A DNA stretch of 64,000 nucleotides from an uncultured Kiloniellaceae bacterium. Its GTDB lineage: Bacteria; Pseudomonadota; Alphaproteobacteria; Kiloniellales; Kiloniellaceae. How positions within the stretch are numbered: position 1 is the first letter of the stretch; the number at the start of each line of letters is the position of its first letter. The notes beneath the pieces were generated by a model, which worked only from the letters and a program-made list of their open reading frames with translations, ran no database searches and was not told the DNA's origin. The DNA is taken from NCBI GenBank assembly GCA_947500035.1, contig CANMQP010000005.1:186001-250000 (forward strand), in the 5' to 3' direction. Made by a program: the position numbers and the translations under genes. Below, piece after piece: positions 34,751-42,982 of this stretch.

Positions 34751-35551
34751 CTATTCCTTTGACGCGGTGACGATGTGTGCAGGGGCGGGAAAACGTACGC
34801 TGCTGTCCGCCGTGACGAAGGGTTTGAGGTGCGTCTTTGCTTCCGCGAGAAGCTGGTCGTATTGCGCGTCATCGATCGAGTCAGCCAAGGTCCAGCCTTT
34901 GATGTCGGTATAGACCCAGGCTTCAATCGATGAGAAACGTGCTGTTCCCTCGAGAGTTTCGACCGTGACCTCCGGGATACCCGAACCCTCGAACAAGTCC
35001 TTAAGCTCCCCGCGCTGTCCCAGGACATAAGGCGCCTCCAGCTCCCGTGCGATCTCGGCACCGAAGAGACGCTGCAGCAGGTCGGCCATCGCTGCGTAGC
35101 CGGGTGTGTCCTCAAGGCTGCCCCAAACGGCCACTGCCAGGCGCCCGCCTGGGCGCAAGACGCGCCACATCTCGTTGAGGGCCGCTGTCCGGTCTTCGAA
35201 AAACATGAGGCCAAACTGACTGACGACGCGATCGAAAGAAGCGTCTCCAAAGGGCAGGTCTTCAGCCATTCCAAACTTCCAGGATGCTTCCGGAAGCTTG
35301 CGCTTTGCCACTTCGAGCATTCCTTCGTTGCGATCGAGACCGGTCGCCTGACCGCCTGGCCTGACCCTTTCGGCGCAGACGCGCAATAAGGCGCCGGTCC
35401 CGCAGGCAACGTCCAGCACCTGGTGTCCGGGTTCAATCTTCGCGGCGTCGGCGACTCTTGGTCCCCATTCCTGGAAAAGGGCGGGGAGGAAAAACTCTTC
35501 GTAGATTTCCGCCGCGCTCTTAGGCACCTGACCTGCCAAACCAATTTCCAT
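34751..35551 (-). CDS. Class I SAM-dependent methyltransferase
   Basis: 266 residues. Motif I VLDVACGTGALLRV (about residue 46), acidic strand end TGLDRNEGML, FGDASFDRVVSQFGLMFFEDR and LRPGGRLAVAVWG place it in the UbiE/Methyltransf_11 group. It is divergent from the HxlR regulator at 35698 (146-bp gap), which may control it. Substrate unknown. Confidence 0.85.
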   Translation of the reverse strand: MEIGLAGQVPKSAAEIYEEFFLPALFQEWGPRVADAAKIEPGHQVLDVACGTGALLRVCAERVRPGGQATGLDRNEGMLEVAKRKLPEASWKFGMAEDLPFGDASFDRVVSQFGLMFFEDRTAALNEMWRVLRPGGRLAVAVWGSLEDTPGYAAMADLLQRLFGAEIARELEAPYVLGQRGELKDLFEGSGIPEVTVETLEGTARFSSIEAWVYTDIKGWTLADSIDDAQYDQLLAEAKTHLKPFVTADSSVRFPAPAHIVTASKE

Positions 35552-35697
35552 TTAAAATCTCCCAATCGAAAATTGTTAATTCTAAAATGAATCAGCGACT
35601 TTGATTTACGGCTTCTGTGTTCAGGTTGAATAGTTCAGAATCTGTACTATGGTTTTCTTTTGTGGAGCGTTAGACTTTACGCGAAAGGGGGCAGGTG

Positions 35698-36405
35698 ATG
35701 AAGTCTTACGGTCAATTCTGTCCGGTCGCCAAAGCTGCGGAGCTTTTTTGCGAACGCTGGACGGCACTCATCATCCGTGATCTGGCGGCTGGCGCGACCC
35801 GTTTTTCGGAACTCCGGCGTGGCGTGCCGCTGATGTCGCCAAGCCTGCTGTCATCGCGGCTCAAGCAATTGGAGGCGGAGGGAGTCGTCGAGCGCCGTGC
35901 CCCAGAGGGATCGAACGAACGCGGCGCGCGCTATTTTCTGACGGAGGCGGGAGCCGAATTTGTGCCGCTGGTGGTGGGGCTGGGCACCTGGGGACAGCGC
36001 TGGGCGCGACGTCAGCTGGCCGAACATGAGATCGACCTTGGGCTTTTGATCTGGTCCCTGGAGCGCAGCGTGAAAGCAGATGCCTTCGGTTCAGAGCGGA
36101 GCGTTGTGCAGCTGAACTTTATCGATCAGCCGAGCGGCAAAGACGCGTGGTGGTTCGTCAACGAAAACTCCGCCTGCGAGCTGTGCCTGCATGATCCGGG
36201 GTTTGATATCGACTTGCATCTGTCCTGCAGTCTGTCCGATATGATTTACATTGTTCGCGGTGACCTGCCGGTTTCGAGGGCCATCGCTGATGACCGATTG
36301 GAAGTGCATGGCGCCGCGGCCGCCAGGCGTAAGCTCAGTGCATGGTTGAATCTCAGCCCGCTCGCGGCGGTGAAACCGAAATCCCGTTCCACCGCCGCGG
36401 TTTGA
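35698..36405 (+). CDS. HxlR-family transcriptional regulator
   Basis: 235 residues. The N-terminal HxlR winged helix is clear: CPVAKAAELFCERWTALIIRDLAAGATRFSELRRGVPLMSPSLLSSRLKQLEAEGVVERR. An extra C-terminal domain of about 110 residues follows (SCP2-like in many such proteins), ending after PLAAVKPKSRST. The GTG at 35695 is an equally placed start. It is divergent from the methyltransferase at 34751. Confidence 0.87.
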   Translation: MKSYGQFCPVAKAAELFCERWTALIIRDLAAGATRFSELRRGVPLMSPSLLSSRLKQLEAEGVVERRAPEGSNERGARYFLTEAGAEFVPLVVGLGTWGQRWARRQLAEHEIDLGLLIWSLERSVKADAFGSERSVVQLNFIDQPSGKDAWWFVNENSACELCLHDPGFDIDLHLSCSLSDMIYIVRGDLPVSRAIADDRLEVHGAAAARRKLSAWLNLSPLAAVKPKSRSTAAV

Positions 36406-36429
36406 CCGAGCCTCCTGCGAGGCGGGCCG

Positions 36430-37341
36430 TTACGCCTCCTTGAGCGGCATGTAGATATCTGTGAGCAGGTCGGTGGGTGCTGTGTCCTGGGGATTGTTGA
36501 GGTAATCCTCGAAGCCGGGGATGTCGGCGGCTTCCCGGCCCGACTGGGTTAACCAGGTCCCGTAAAACCAGTCATAGGCCGCGGATATGCCCGCGTAAGG
36601 CCCCTTGTGGCGCAGGACGGCATATTGACCGCCTTTGATATCGGTGTATTCGAGGGGGGGCTGAAGCGCCGGTTTCGTAGCGAGAACCGCGCCGGCGCGT
36701 GAGCGCAGCTCGGCCTCCGGAACCGCGCTGGGGTCATCGTAGTAAATCCCGACCATCCGCTGAGTGTCTTTCATCAGATCGTTGGAGACCAACCAACTGA
36801 ATACACTCTCGAAGGCCTTGCCGACCTCCATGTAGGATCCGGTGTGTTTGATGGTCGCCGCCCGCATATCGGGGACGGTCTTGAGTTCGATGTCGTACAT
36901 AGCTTCAGTCCTTTCCGGTGTTGCATTGGTAAACCGCGTGTGGCTGCCGTTCTTCCGGTACTGGGCCGGCGGCATGCCGTAGACGGCTTTGAAAATGCGC
37001 GTGAAGGACTGAAGGTTCGGATAGCCGCTGCGCTGCGCGATCTCTTCAATCGACATATCGCTGTAGACCAGATAACCCACCGAGCGATGCAGACGCAGGC
37101 GCTTCACCGTTGCCGTGACCGTCTCGCCCTTTACAGCGTGATAAACGCGGTGCCAGTGATAGGGTGACATGCAGGCGACATCGGCCAGTTTCTGCAGGTC
37201 GATCTCCTCGTCGAGGTGGTCATAGATATAAGCGATAACGCGGTCGAGCCGCTCTTCGTAGTTGCCTCGTGATGCCACGGGATCTCCTGTCTTCAGTCTC
37301 TCAACGTGCGGGAGGGACATAACCACAAGTCGATTTGACAA
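36430..37341 (-). CDS. AraC-family regulator with GyrI-like effector domain
   Basis: 303 residues. AraC DNA-binding domain (about 25-130: IDLQKLADVACMSPYHWHRVYHAVKGET and IEEIAQRSGYPNLQSFTRIFKAVYGMPPAQYRK) fused to a GyrI/SOUL-like small-molecule-binding domain (about 145-300). Such proteins resemble Rob/SoxS-type multidrug regulators. Starts at M1 or the internal M8 are both possible. It overlaps the upstream end of an ORF on the other strand, not a real gene. Confidence 0.88.
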   Translation of the reverse strand: MSNRLVVMSLPHVERLKTGDPVASRGNYEERLDRVIAYIYDHLDEEIDLQKLADVACMSPYHWHRVYHAVKGETVTATVKRLRLHRSVGYLVYSDMSIEEIAQRSGYPNLQSFTRIFKAVYGMPPAQYRKNGSHTRFTNATPERTEAMYDIELKTVPDMRAATIKHTGSYMEVGKAFESVFSWLVSNDLMKDTQRMVGIYYDDPSAVPEAELRSRAGAVLATKPALQPPLEYTDIKGGQYAVLRHKGPYAGISAAYDWFYGTWLTQSGREAADIPGFEDYLNNPQDTAPTDLLTDIYMPLKEA

Positions 37342-37457
37342 ATCTTGCGGACTTGAAACTGTGGCTTAAGGTCCGCTGCGGCAAGGTTCATTGCAGGAAG
37401 TCATGGGCGGCAATATCATGCCCGGCACGCTCTGAACATTTCCTCAGGACTCCTGCC

Positions 37458-38291
37458 ATGACTGACCGCGACGCACTTACCCGGCATTACGACCATGGCG
37501 ACCTGCTGGGGTCCATTGAGCGTGGCATTGAGATCCTGGGAAAAACGCCCGAGACCGTGACGCTCGAGGATCTCGCCGGTGTCGACGAATTTCACATCGG
37601 AGGCCGTCAGGCCTCGATTGCGTTTCTCGACCAAATGGAGCTCGCGGCCGGTCAGCGGCTTCTCGACATTGGATGCGGCCTCGGCGGACCCGCACGCTTC
37701 GTGGCGGATCACTATGATTGCCTTGTCACGGGTGTCGATCTGACTGCGGAGTATATCGAAACCGGCCGGGTTCTGTGCGATTGGACAGGGCTGGCGGACA
37801 AGGTCTCTCTTCGGCAAGGCAGCGCGCTTGAAATGCCTTTGGCAGATGCGAGCTTTGATCATGCCTACATGATGCACGTGGGGATGAATGTCGAGGACAA
37901 AGCGGAGCTCTGTTCCGAGATTCATAGGCTCTTGCGCCCGGGCGGCTGCTTCGGAATTTTTGATGTCATGCGCATCGGTCCCGGAGATTTGACCTTCCCC
38001 GTTCCCTGGTCCTCGCTCGCTGAAACCAGCTTTGTGCGCAGCGCGGAAGCTTACAAGACTGCCTTGCAAGCTGCGGGCTTTACCGTGACGGCCGAGCGCA
38101 ATCGCCGGGACTTTGCGTTGGCATTTTTCGAAAAGCAAAAAGCAAAGGCGGCTGCCACTGGTGGGCCACCGCCTCTGAGTCTTCATCTTGTGATGGGCGA
38201 GAGCACCGGCGAAAAGCTTGGCAATCTGGTTGCCAATATTCTCGCCAATCGCGTCGCGCCCATCGAGATTATCGCTCGAAAAGCGCCCTGA
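37458..38291 (+). CDS. Class I SAM-dependent methyltransferase (sarcosine/dimethylglycine or Coq3-like)
   Basis: 277 residues from the ATG at 37458; the 41 codons upstream in frame show no protein-like pattern. Motif I RLLDIGCGLGGPARFVA, VTGVDLTAEYIETG, LPLADASFDHAYMMHVGMNV and LLRPGGCFGIFDVMRIG match the betaine-type/UbiE group (similar to sarcosine and dimethylglycine methyltransferases). The stop abuts the stop of the convergent DoxX gene. Exact substrate unproven. Confidence 0.82.
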   Translation: MTDRDALTRHYDHGDLLGSIERGIEILGKTPETVTLEDLAGVDEFHIGGRQASIAFLDQMELAAGQRLLDIGCGLGGPARFVADHYDCLVTGVDLTAEYIETGRVLCDWTGLADKVSLRQGSALEMPLADASFDHAYMMHVGMNVEDKAELCSEIHRLLRPGGCFGIFDVMRIGPGDLTFPVPWSSLAETSFVRSAEAYKTALQAAGFTVTAERNRRDFALAFFEKQKAKAAATGGPPPLSLHLVMGESTGEKLGNLVANILANRVAPIEIIARKAP

Positions 38292-38894
38292 TTAACCGGC
38301 TAACGCCGTATCCTCTGCGTGACGGTCGCTCTGCGCCTTCGAGAATTTGCGGATCCACAGCGTATCCAGAGAGAGCAGGCCCGGCCCGCGAATGACGAGG
38401 TAGATCAGCAGAAAGACCCAAAGGCTGCGCTGGTCAACGATGACCGAGTCGGAGAAACGGTCGAAAAGTGCGCCGGTGGTTTTCTCGTCGACGCCATGAA
38501 AAGCGATATCCACGAAGCTCTGCACGGCGACGAACCCGATCATGCCGAGGGCTGCCAGGCGTGTGAAGAGACCCACCACGATCAGGATCGGCAGAATGAA
38601 CTCACTGTAGGTCCCCGCCGCGACGATGATGTCGTAGGGAAAGAAGGGCACCTGTGAGGCGTCATAGTCAAAGCGTTCAACCACCGAGGGGAGAATCTGG
38701 AAGTAGGCGTTGTCCGTAATCGTGAAAAAGCCGAAGACACCGTCTCCAACTTTCGTCAGCGCGGAGTTAAAGAGATAGACAAAGAGGACGCCTGCAAAAA
38801 CGAAGCGGGCGGCAAGACCCAGAAACCAGTCTTCAAGGGTGCTTTGGACCTTCTCGAAAACAAGATTATACGTTCCGGCAAGTCGGGAAATCAT
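38292..38894 (-). CDS. DoxX-family membrane protein
   Basis: 200 residues with about four membrane segments: FVFAGVLFVYLFNSAL, ILPILIVVGLFTRLAALGMIGFVAV and LWVFLLIYLVIRGPGLLSLD. It is last in the bufferin-type operon, 24 bp after the DUF2063 gene. DoxX proteins often accompany DUF2282/DUF692/DUF2063 genes; the molecular role is not known. Confidence 0.85.
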   Translation of the reverse strand: MISRLAGTYNLVFEKVQSTLEDWFLGLAARFVFAGVLFVYLFNSALTKVGDGVFGFFTITDNAYFQILPSVVERFDYDASQVPFFPYDIIVAAGTYSEFILPILIVVGLFTRLAALGMIGFVAVQSFVDIAFHGVDEKTTGALFDRFSDSVIVDQRSLWVFLLIYLVIRGPGLLSLDTLWIRKFSKAQSDRHAEDTALAG

Positions 38895-38918
38895 GGCGCG
38901 GGATCCTTCCGTGCGGTT

Positions 38919-39731
38919 TTATTGTTTGCTGTTGCGAAGTTCGACGGCGCATACCGCGCCGAGACCGAAGAGCCCCTCGAGATGATGGGCAAGATTGAAG
39001 TTTTCCGTGGCTTCCGATGCCTGTCCGGCGGCGTCACCCAGAGAGGCGCCGTCTTGCAGGGCTTTCAGGAAGCTGTAACCGCCTGATGGCAGGCAGCGGA
39101 CATCGACGTTGTATTCCGGCCGGATCACGATGACGTCCTCGCCCGTGTCCAGGTTGACATCCTGAGCAGACTGTTGTTCCGAGCTGGCGGCCCAGAGCGA
39201 GAAGACCGGCCAGCGCGACGAGAGCAGGGTCAGAGATGGATGAAGCTGGAACTCTGCCTCGCCAAGCTGTTCGGGAGGCAGGGTCGAGAGATGCGTGATT
39301 GCGATCGGAACGCGGTCTTGCGCGTGATATGCGTTCAGCCGGGCGAATTCGAGACGCGCAACATCACCGAGATAGGGGACGGAAGCAGCCGGTGGAAAGG
39401 CGTCCAGGAAGTTGCCGAAGGTTTCGCCGTACTGAAACATCAGCGGCGAGCGCGGCGGTTCATGATCGATATAGGCGCGCGCGGTTGCTTTAAAGAACTC
39501 TTCGCCGACAAGACGTTCGACGACCGGGAAGCTGCTTCTCAAGGCTTCAATCAGGCTGACAACTACGTTGTTGCGGTACACGTTGAAGCGTCTGTTCGGC
39601 CGCATCCCGCCGGGCGTGGCCAGTGACTCCGGTGCCGCCGCCGACGGCGTGCGCAGGCTGTCAATGAAGTCCGATTGAAGTTCAGCGAGCGACACGGCTT
39701 CGCTCCAACTGGCTTTGCACCAGGATGGCAT
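38919..39731 (-). CDS. bufC1: DUF2063 partner protein of bufferin enzyme (BufC/HvfC-like)
   Basis: 270 residues from an ATG at 39731; a GTG at 39695 would start just before [16 protein letters not shown], where the family similarity begins. Family blocks are [33 protein letters not shown] and [20 protein letters not shown]2063 proteins act with the DUF692 enzyme by recruiting the precursor peptide. It overlaps the DUF692 gene by up to 50 bases. Confidence 0.88.
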   Translation of the reverse strand: MPSWCKASWSEAVSLAELQSDFIDSLRTPSAAAPESLATPGGMRPNRRFNVYRNNVVVSLIEALRSSFPVVERLVGEEFFKATARAYIDHEPPRSPLMFQYGETFGNFLDAFPPAASVPYLGDVARLEFARLNAYHAQDRVPIAITHLSTLPPEQLGEAEFQLHPSLTLLSSRWPVFSLWAASSEQQSAQDVNLDTGEDVIVIRPEYNVDVRCLPSGGYSFLKALQDGASLGDAAGQASEATENFNLAHHLEGLFGLGAVCAVELRNSKQ

Positions 39732-40560
39732 CCGCGGCCTGCGCCTCAGCAAAGAGGTCCTGCCAGCTCGGAAGCTCGTTGTCCCATTCGATAAGGGTCG
39801 GCAGGTCGCCGCTGCGCCCAATCGTACGTGCGTAGAGCGTCCAGACCGGATCGGCGACGGCACGGTCATGCGCATCGATCAGGAGGGGCGCGCCAGCATC
39901 GTCCTGGTCCCTGGCGTGGCCGCCGAGGTGAATTTCGCCGACCCGCTCTATCGGGAAGGCATCCAGGTAGTCTTCCGGCGAATAGCCGTGATTGGTGGCC
40001 GAAACAAACACGTTGTTCACGTCGAGAAGCAGCCCGCAGCCGGTCCGTTCCGAGAGGCTGCGCAGGAATTCAATCTCGCTCATGCTGCTGTCTTCAAAGG
40101 TGACATAAGTCGATGGGTTTTCCAGCAGCATTTGTCTGCCCAGGGTCTCCTGGACCTGGTCGATGTGATCCGCGCAGCGTGTCAGGGCCTCCTGCGTGTA
40201 AGGGACGGGCAGCAGGTCATTGAAAAAAAAGTCGTCGTGGGTCGACCAGGCCAGATGTTCGCTGAAAAGGCCGGGTTGATAACGCTCGTTCAGGCGCTTC
40301 AGGCGGGTCAGATGATCCCGGTCCAGCGGTTTGTCGGCGCCGATAGAGAGCCCGACACCATGCAGGGAGAGAGGATAGTCCCGGCGGATCGCCTCGAGAT
40401 AACGGTGCGGCGGGCCGCCGGCACCCATGTAATTCTCCGCATGAACCTCAAACCAGCCGATATCGGGACGCTGCTCCTGAATTGGGGAGTAGTGGGCAGC
40501 TTTCAGTCCGACACCTGCGCGTGGGGGAATGGCGGAAGATGTCTTGGCCGGAGTATCCAT
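39682..40560 (-). CDS. bufB1: DUF692 multinuclear iron oxidase (BufB/MNIO)
   Basis: 292 residues, a TIM-barrel metalloenzyme. Metal-binding residues are visible in [55 protein letters not shown] and DAHD / LIEWDNELP. In described systems this family modifies cysteines of the precursor to thiooxazoles or oxazolone-thioamides. It would act here on the DUF2282 peptide encoded at 40666. Confidence 0.93.
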   Translation of the reverse strand: MDTPAKTSSAIPPRAGVGLKAAHYSPIQEQRPDIGWFEVHAENYMGAGGPPHRYLEAIRRDYPLSLHGVGLSIGADKPLDRDHLTRLKRLNERYQPGLFSEHLAWSTHDDFFFNDLLPVPYTQEALTRCADHIDQVQETLGRQMLLENPSTYVTFEDSSMSEIEFLRSLSERTGCGLLLDVNNVFVSATNHGYSPEDYLDAFPIERVGEIHLGGHARDQDDAGAPLLIDAHDRAVADPVWTLYARTIGRSGDLPTLIEWDNELPSWQDLFAEAQAADAILVQSQLERSRVAR

Positions 40561-40597
40561 GGTGGTCCTCCGCAGAGAGAACTGGGGAATAGGGAGG

Positions 40598-40631
40598 GAT
40601 GAGGGCCGGTTGAAATGCGCCGGCCCTCATC
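40598..40631 (-). promoter_or_regulatory. Stem-loop between bufA1 and bufB1
   Basis: A 12-bp perfect stem, GATGAGGGCCGG with its complement around a 10-nt loop, in the 105-bp gap after the precursor gene. On the transcribed strand no U run follows, so it is better read as an attenuator or mRNA-stabilising or processing site. Confidence 0.6.
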
Positions 40632-40665
40632 TGTGTTTTTGGCCTGTTTCAGGCGTGTCTCAGGA

Positions 40666-40995
40666 TCAGCCGGTCGGCAGATCGCGCTTGAGGGCCTCGA
40701 GAGAACCCTGGCGCTCGCCGGGAAGTTCAAACTTGGCTTCCTGCGACTCAACACCATACTTCACGCAATCACCCTTGGGGACAAGTGTCCAGGCGTTGCC
40801 CTGATAGTCGATGGTCGAGGTCCCTGCACAGGTCGTGCCCGGACCCGCAGCACAGTCGTTCTGGCCCGCGAGCGAAATGCCGTAGCACTTCTCTTTGCCC
40901 GCGGCAGCAGCCGGTGCGGAGATCGAGGCGGAGAGGGCAACCGCAACCGCACCTGCGACCATGGTTGACGTCATGACTTTGGTTTTTGCACTCAT
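40666..40995 (-). CDS. bufA1: DUF2282 precursor peptide (bufferin BufA1-like)
   Basis: 109 residues. A signal peptide (about 1-32, ending APAAAA) is followed by a core with exactly four cysteines at 37, 48, 56 and 77, in the family contexts [27 protein letters not shown] and VPKGDC. In described bufferins the cysteines are modified by the DUF692 enzyme and the peptide binds copper in the periplasm. A tail of about 30 residues without cysteine follows. Confidence 0.9.
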   Translation of the reverse strand: MSAKTKVMTSTMVAGAVAVALSASISAPAAAAGKEKCYGISLAGQNDCAAGPGTTCAGTSTIDYQGNAWTLVPKGDCVKYGVESQEAKFELPGERQGSLEALKRDLPTG

Positions 40996-41058
40996 TTCAC
41001 TTTATCCGTTTTCTGTTAGTGGAAGAAAGGGTTGACTTAAGCTTAGTAGCCTTTTGGC

Positions 41059-41601
41059 TCAGCTGCCTTTTGGGGCAGTTGTGGAGTAGGTTCCGTCGTT
41101 GGCGCTGATCGCTTTCCAGCTCTTTGAGGAAGCCTCCTGACCTTCAAGCGTGGTCCATTTGGTGCCGGCGGAGGAGATGTGGCCCTTGATGTCTTCCTCC
41201 CAGAAGCCCACGACGTTTGGCGTGATATTCAGGAAAAGCTTGCCATCGACGATACGCCAGAGGTTCGGGTTCCCCGGAACCTTGCCGCCCTGCGCGATAC
41301 CATATGCACAGTGGCCGTCGAATTGGGGCGCATACTTGGCGGGGTCCGCAAGGAACTTGTCACGGTTCTCCTCGGACGAGAAAGCCCACTTTGAACCGTT
41401 GTAGTCCGCGGTGATGCTGGCTTTACCAGGAATTGCCTCAGGCTGTTTCTGGCCGACGGGAACTTGCTCAAGGGAGAAGTAGGCGACCGGATCGTAACCG
41501 CTCAGAGCGTACTTCGACTCATCGACATATTGCTCTCCGGCGAATGCGGAACCTGCTGCCATGACAGCAAAGGCGGACGAAAGCATCAGGGAACGAAACA
41601 T
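41059..41601 (-). CDS. Exported YHS-domain protein
   Basis: 180 residues. Signal peptide MFRSLMLSSAFAVMAAGSAFA, then a YHS-type domain: YALSGYDPVAYF, DYNGSKWAFSSEENRDKFLADPAKYAPQFDGHCAYGIA. YHS domains often bind metals such as copper. It is the first gene of the operon with the bufferin genes (63-bp gap), suggesting a shared periplasmic metal-stress role. No direct evidence of ligand. Confidence 0.85.
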   Translation of the reverse strand: MFRSLMLSSAFAVMAAGSAFAGEQYVDESKYALSGYDPVAYFSLEQVPVGQKQPEAIPGKASITADYNGSKWAFSSEENRDKFLADPAKYAPQFDGHCAYGIAQGGKVPGNPNLWRIVDGKLFLNITPNVVGFWEEDIKGHISSAGTKWTTLEGQEASSKSWKAISANDGTYSTTAPKGS

Positions 41602-42025
41602 GTAATCCTCCAGAAAGTTAGAGCCTTAATTGATAAAAACTTGTGGTCCAGACTTGGCGACATCCTTAACACGGGTCAACGCACGTGACGGACACATAGC
41701 CGTGAAGAAAGCGCTTAAATCTGTTCACAAATCCGTGGGTTTTGCGTGATAAGAGGTGAGGTAGAGTGAAAAATTCCAAATACGCTTGTACATTATTCAA
41801 TGCATTAGTAATTCGGGTGTTTTTCGACTGTTTTTTATAAATATTATCTGTACTGGATCATTGTGTTGCGTTTAATTTGGGTAAAAACTAAATGAATTTA
41901 GTATTTTAAGTAATTTTTTATTAAAATTACGAGTTTGACCTTCTAGATTTACTGTATTAAGTTCGAAATTAAGCGCAATTGGTGGAAGTTTACCGGGAAA
42001 AAATTGCCGGTTTTTGCGGGCGAGA
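41602..42025. other. A/T-rich intergenic region, no gene seen
   Basis: About 420 bp between the divergent YHS gene and the mini-flagellin control region. It contains no convincing ORF. It should hold the bufferin operon promoter; I could not identify one with confidence. Confidence 0.5.
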
Positions 42026-42063
42026 GGCAAAAAGTTCCTAGCTCAACCCGGCAGATTCTGCCC
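42026..42063. promoter_or_regulatory. Upstream block of the mini-flagellin
   Basis: GGCAAAAAGTTCCTAGC at 42026-42042 and CGGCA-GATTC-TGCCC at 42049-42063, with the 23-base offset seen at flagellins 3 and 4. Centred about 92 bp from the -12 element. Confidence 0.6.
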
Positions 42064-42133
42064 ACATCAAATACGTGTACGTCTAAAGCGCTGAAACAAA
42101 AGCAAAAATTATTTTCCCAGGCAAAGCAATTTT

Positions 42134-42148
42134 TGGCACTAAATTTGC
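42134..42148 (+). promoter_or_regulatory. Sigma-54 promoter of the mini-flagellin/flaG/fliD/fliS run
   Basis: TGGCACTAAATTTGC, GG-N10-GC. The leader is about 124 nt, like flagellins 3 and 4. No other promoter is seen before fliD. Confidence 0.85.
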
Positions 42149-42222
42149 GACGGTCGAAGTGGAGTCATAAGTTTGCAATCAAGTTTATGGCGCTGAGGTG
42201 GCCAAGTAGGTGATCTCATTAG

Positions 42223-42272
42223 GGCCTTTCCAGGAGGGAGGGGTTTCTAGCTTCAAGTAGAAGGATTTTAGC
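42223..42272 (+). promoter_or_regulatory. Conserved 50-nt flagellin leader, copy 5
   Basis: Same 50-nt element as before flagellins 3-6 (GGCCTTTCCAGGAGGGAGGGG then CTTCAAGTAGAAGGA), directly before the mini-flagellin ATG; only a few substitutions. Confidence 0.75.
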
Positions 42273-42455
42273 ATGCCTGTAGTTGCTGCACGTGTCGCCG
42301 TCGCCGCGGCCAAACACTCTTTAAGTCACACTGCCGCTACGGCGTCATCTTCCGTTGGTATAGCTGCCAACGGCGCGCAAATTGCGCGGGTTTCCGCTTT
42401 GGCTTTAGCCGGGGCCAGCCAGATGCCGCAGTTATCCCTGCGAATTCTTCAGTAG
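42273..42455 (+). CDS. Mini-flagellin: N- and C-terminal flagellin ends fused
   Basis: 60 codons. Residues 1-39 align without a gap to residues 1-39 of flagellins 3-6 (MPVVA, ASSSVG; 18 of 39 identical to flagellin 5/6). Residues 40-60 align to the last 19 residues of flagellins (VSAL..Q.PQ..LR.LQ) with two extra residues. About 220 central residues are absent. The frame is open although many codons differ. Control signals are those of a full flagellin. It may be a relic whose promoter serves flaG-fliD-fliS, or a D0-only protein. The real role is unknown. Confidence 0.7.
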   Translation: MPVVAARVAVAAAKHSLSHTAATASSSVGIAANGAQIARVSALALAGASQMPQLSLRILQ

Positions 42456-42511
42456 ATGGTTGAGGGGCCGGTCAAGTTTAACCAGCCTGTCCCTTTCGAT
42501 TTTTTAACCCA

Positions 42512-42916
42512 GTGAAGGATGTCGTGAAAATGGTCGACACCTCAATAAACCCTACGGGTCAGAAAAATACCGCTCCCGCGTCTGTTACGCCGGCGGCGGC
42601 CCCCAGAATTGCAGCCGCTCAACCGGCCGCAAGCAAAGCGACCGCGCCCGCTGAAAGTAGCGTCACGTCGAAGGCCGCGGCGGTCGCAGATTCCGCTGCC
42701 AAACAGCCTGCGTCCCAGGCGGCTGCGCCAATTGTGTCAAAGGTCTCCGGACTTGCCACCTATCGTGATTCTGAGTCCGGGCGCTTGGTCGTGCAGATCT
42801 TCGACCAGAAGCGCGGCGATGTCATTTTGGAGTTTCCGACAGAAAACATGTTGCGGGCCTATCCCACATCCTCCTCGCAACCGGCAATTGACCGCGTGAT
42901 CGAGACGAAGGCGTAG
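42512..42916 (+). CDS. flaG: FlaG-like flagellar protein
   Basis: 134 residues from GTG; an in-frame ATG at 42530 is an alternative. The first 75 residues are low-complexity, rich in A, P, S and K. The C-terminal part TYRDSESGRLVVQIFDQKRGDVILEFPTENML matches FlaG. FlaG proteins affect filament length. It sits between the mini-flagellin and fliD and is likely co-transcribed with them. Confidence 0.75.
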   Translation: MKDVVKMVDTSINPTGQKNTAPASVTPAAAPRIAAAQPAASKATAPAESSVTSKAAAVADSAAKQPASQAAAPIVSKVSGLATYRDSESGRLVVQIFDQKRGDVILEFPTENMLRAYPTSSSQPAIDRVIETKA

Positions 42917-42982
42917 AATCTTCAAAAATTTAACGAATTTTAGGGATTTTGAGGGATAGTTACGCCGTAAAGGAGTAGGATA

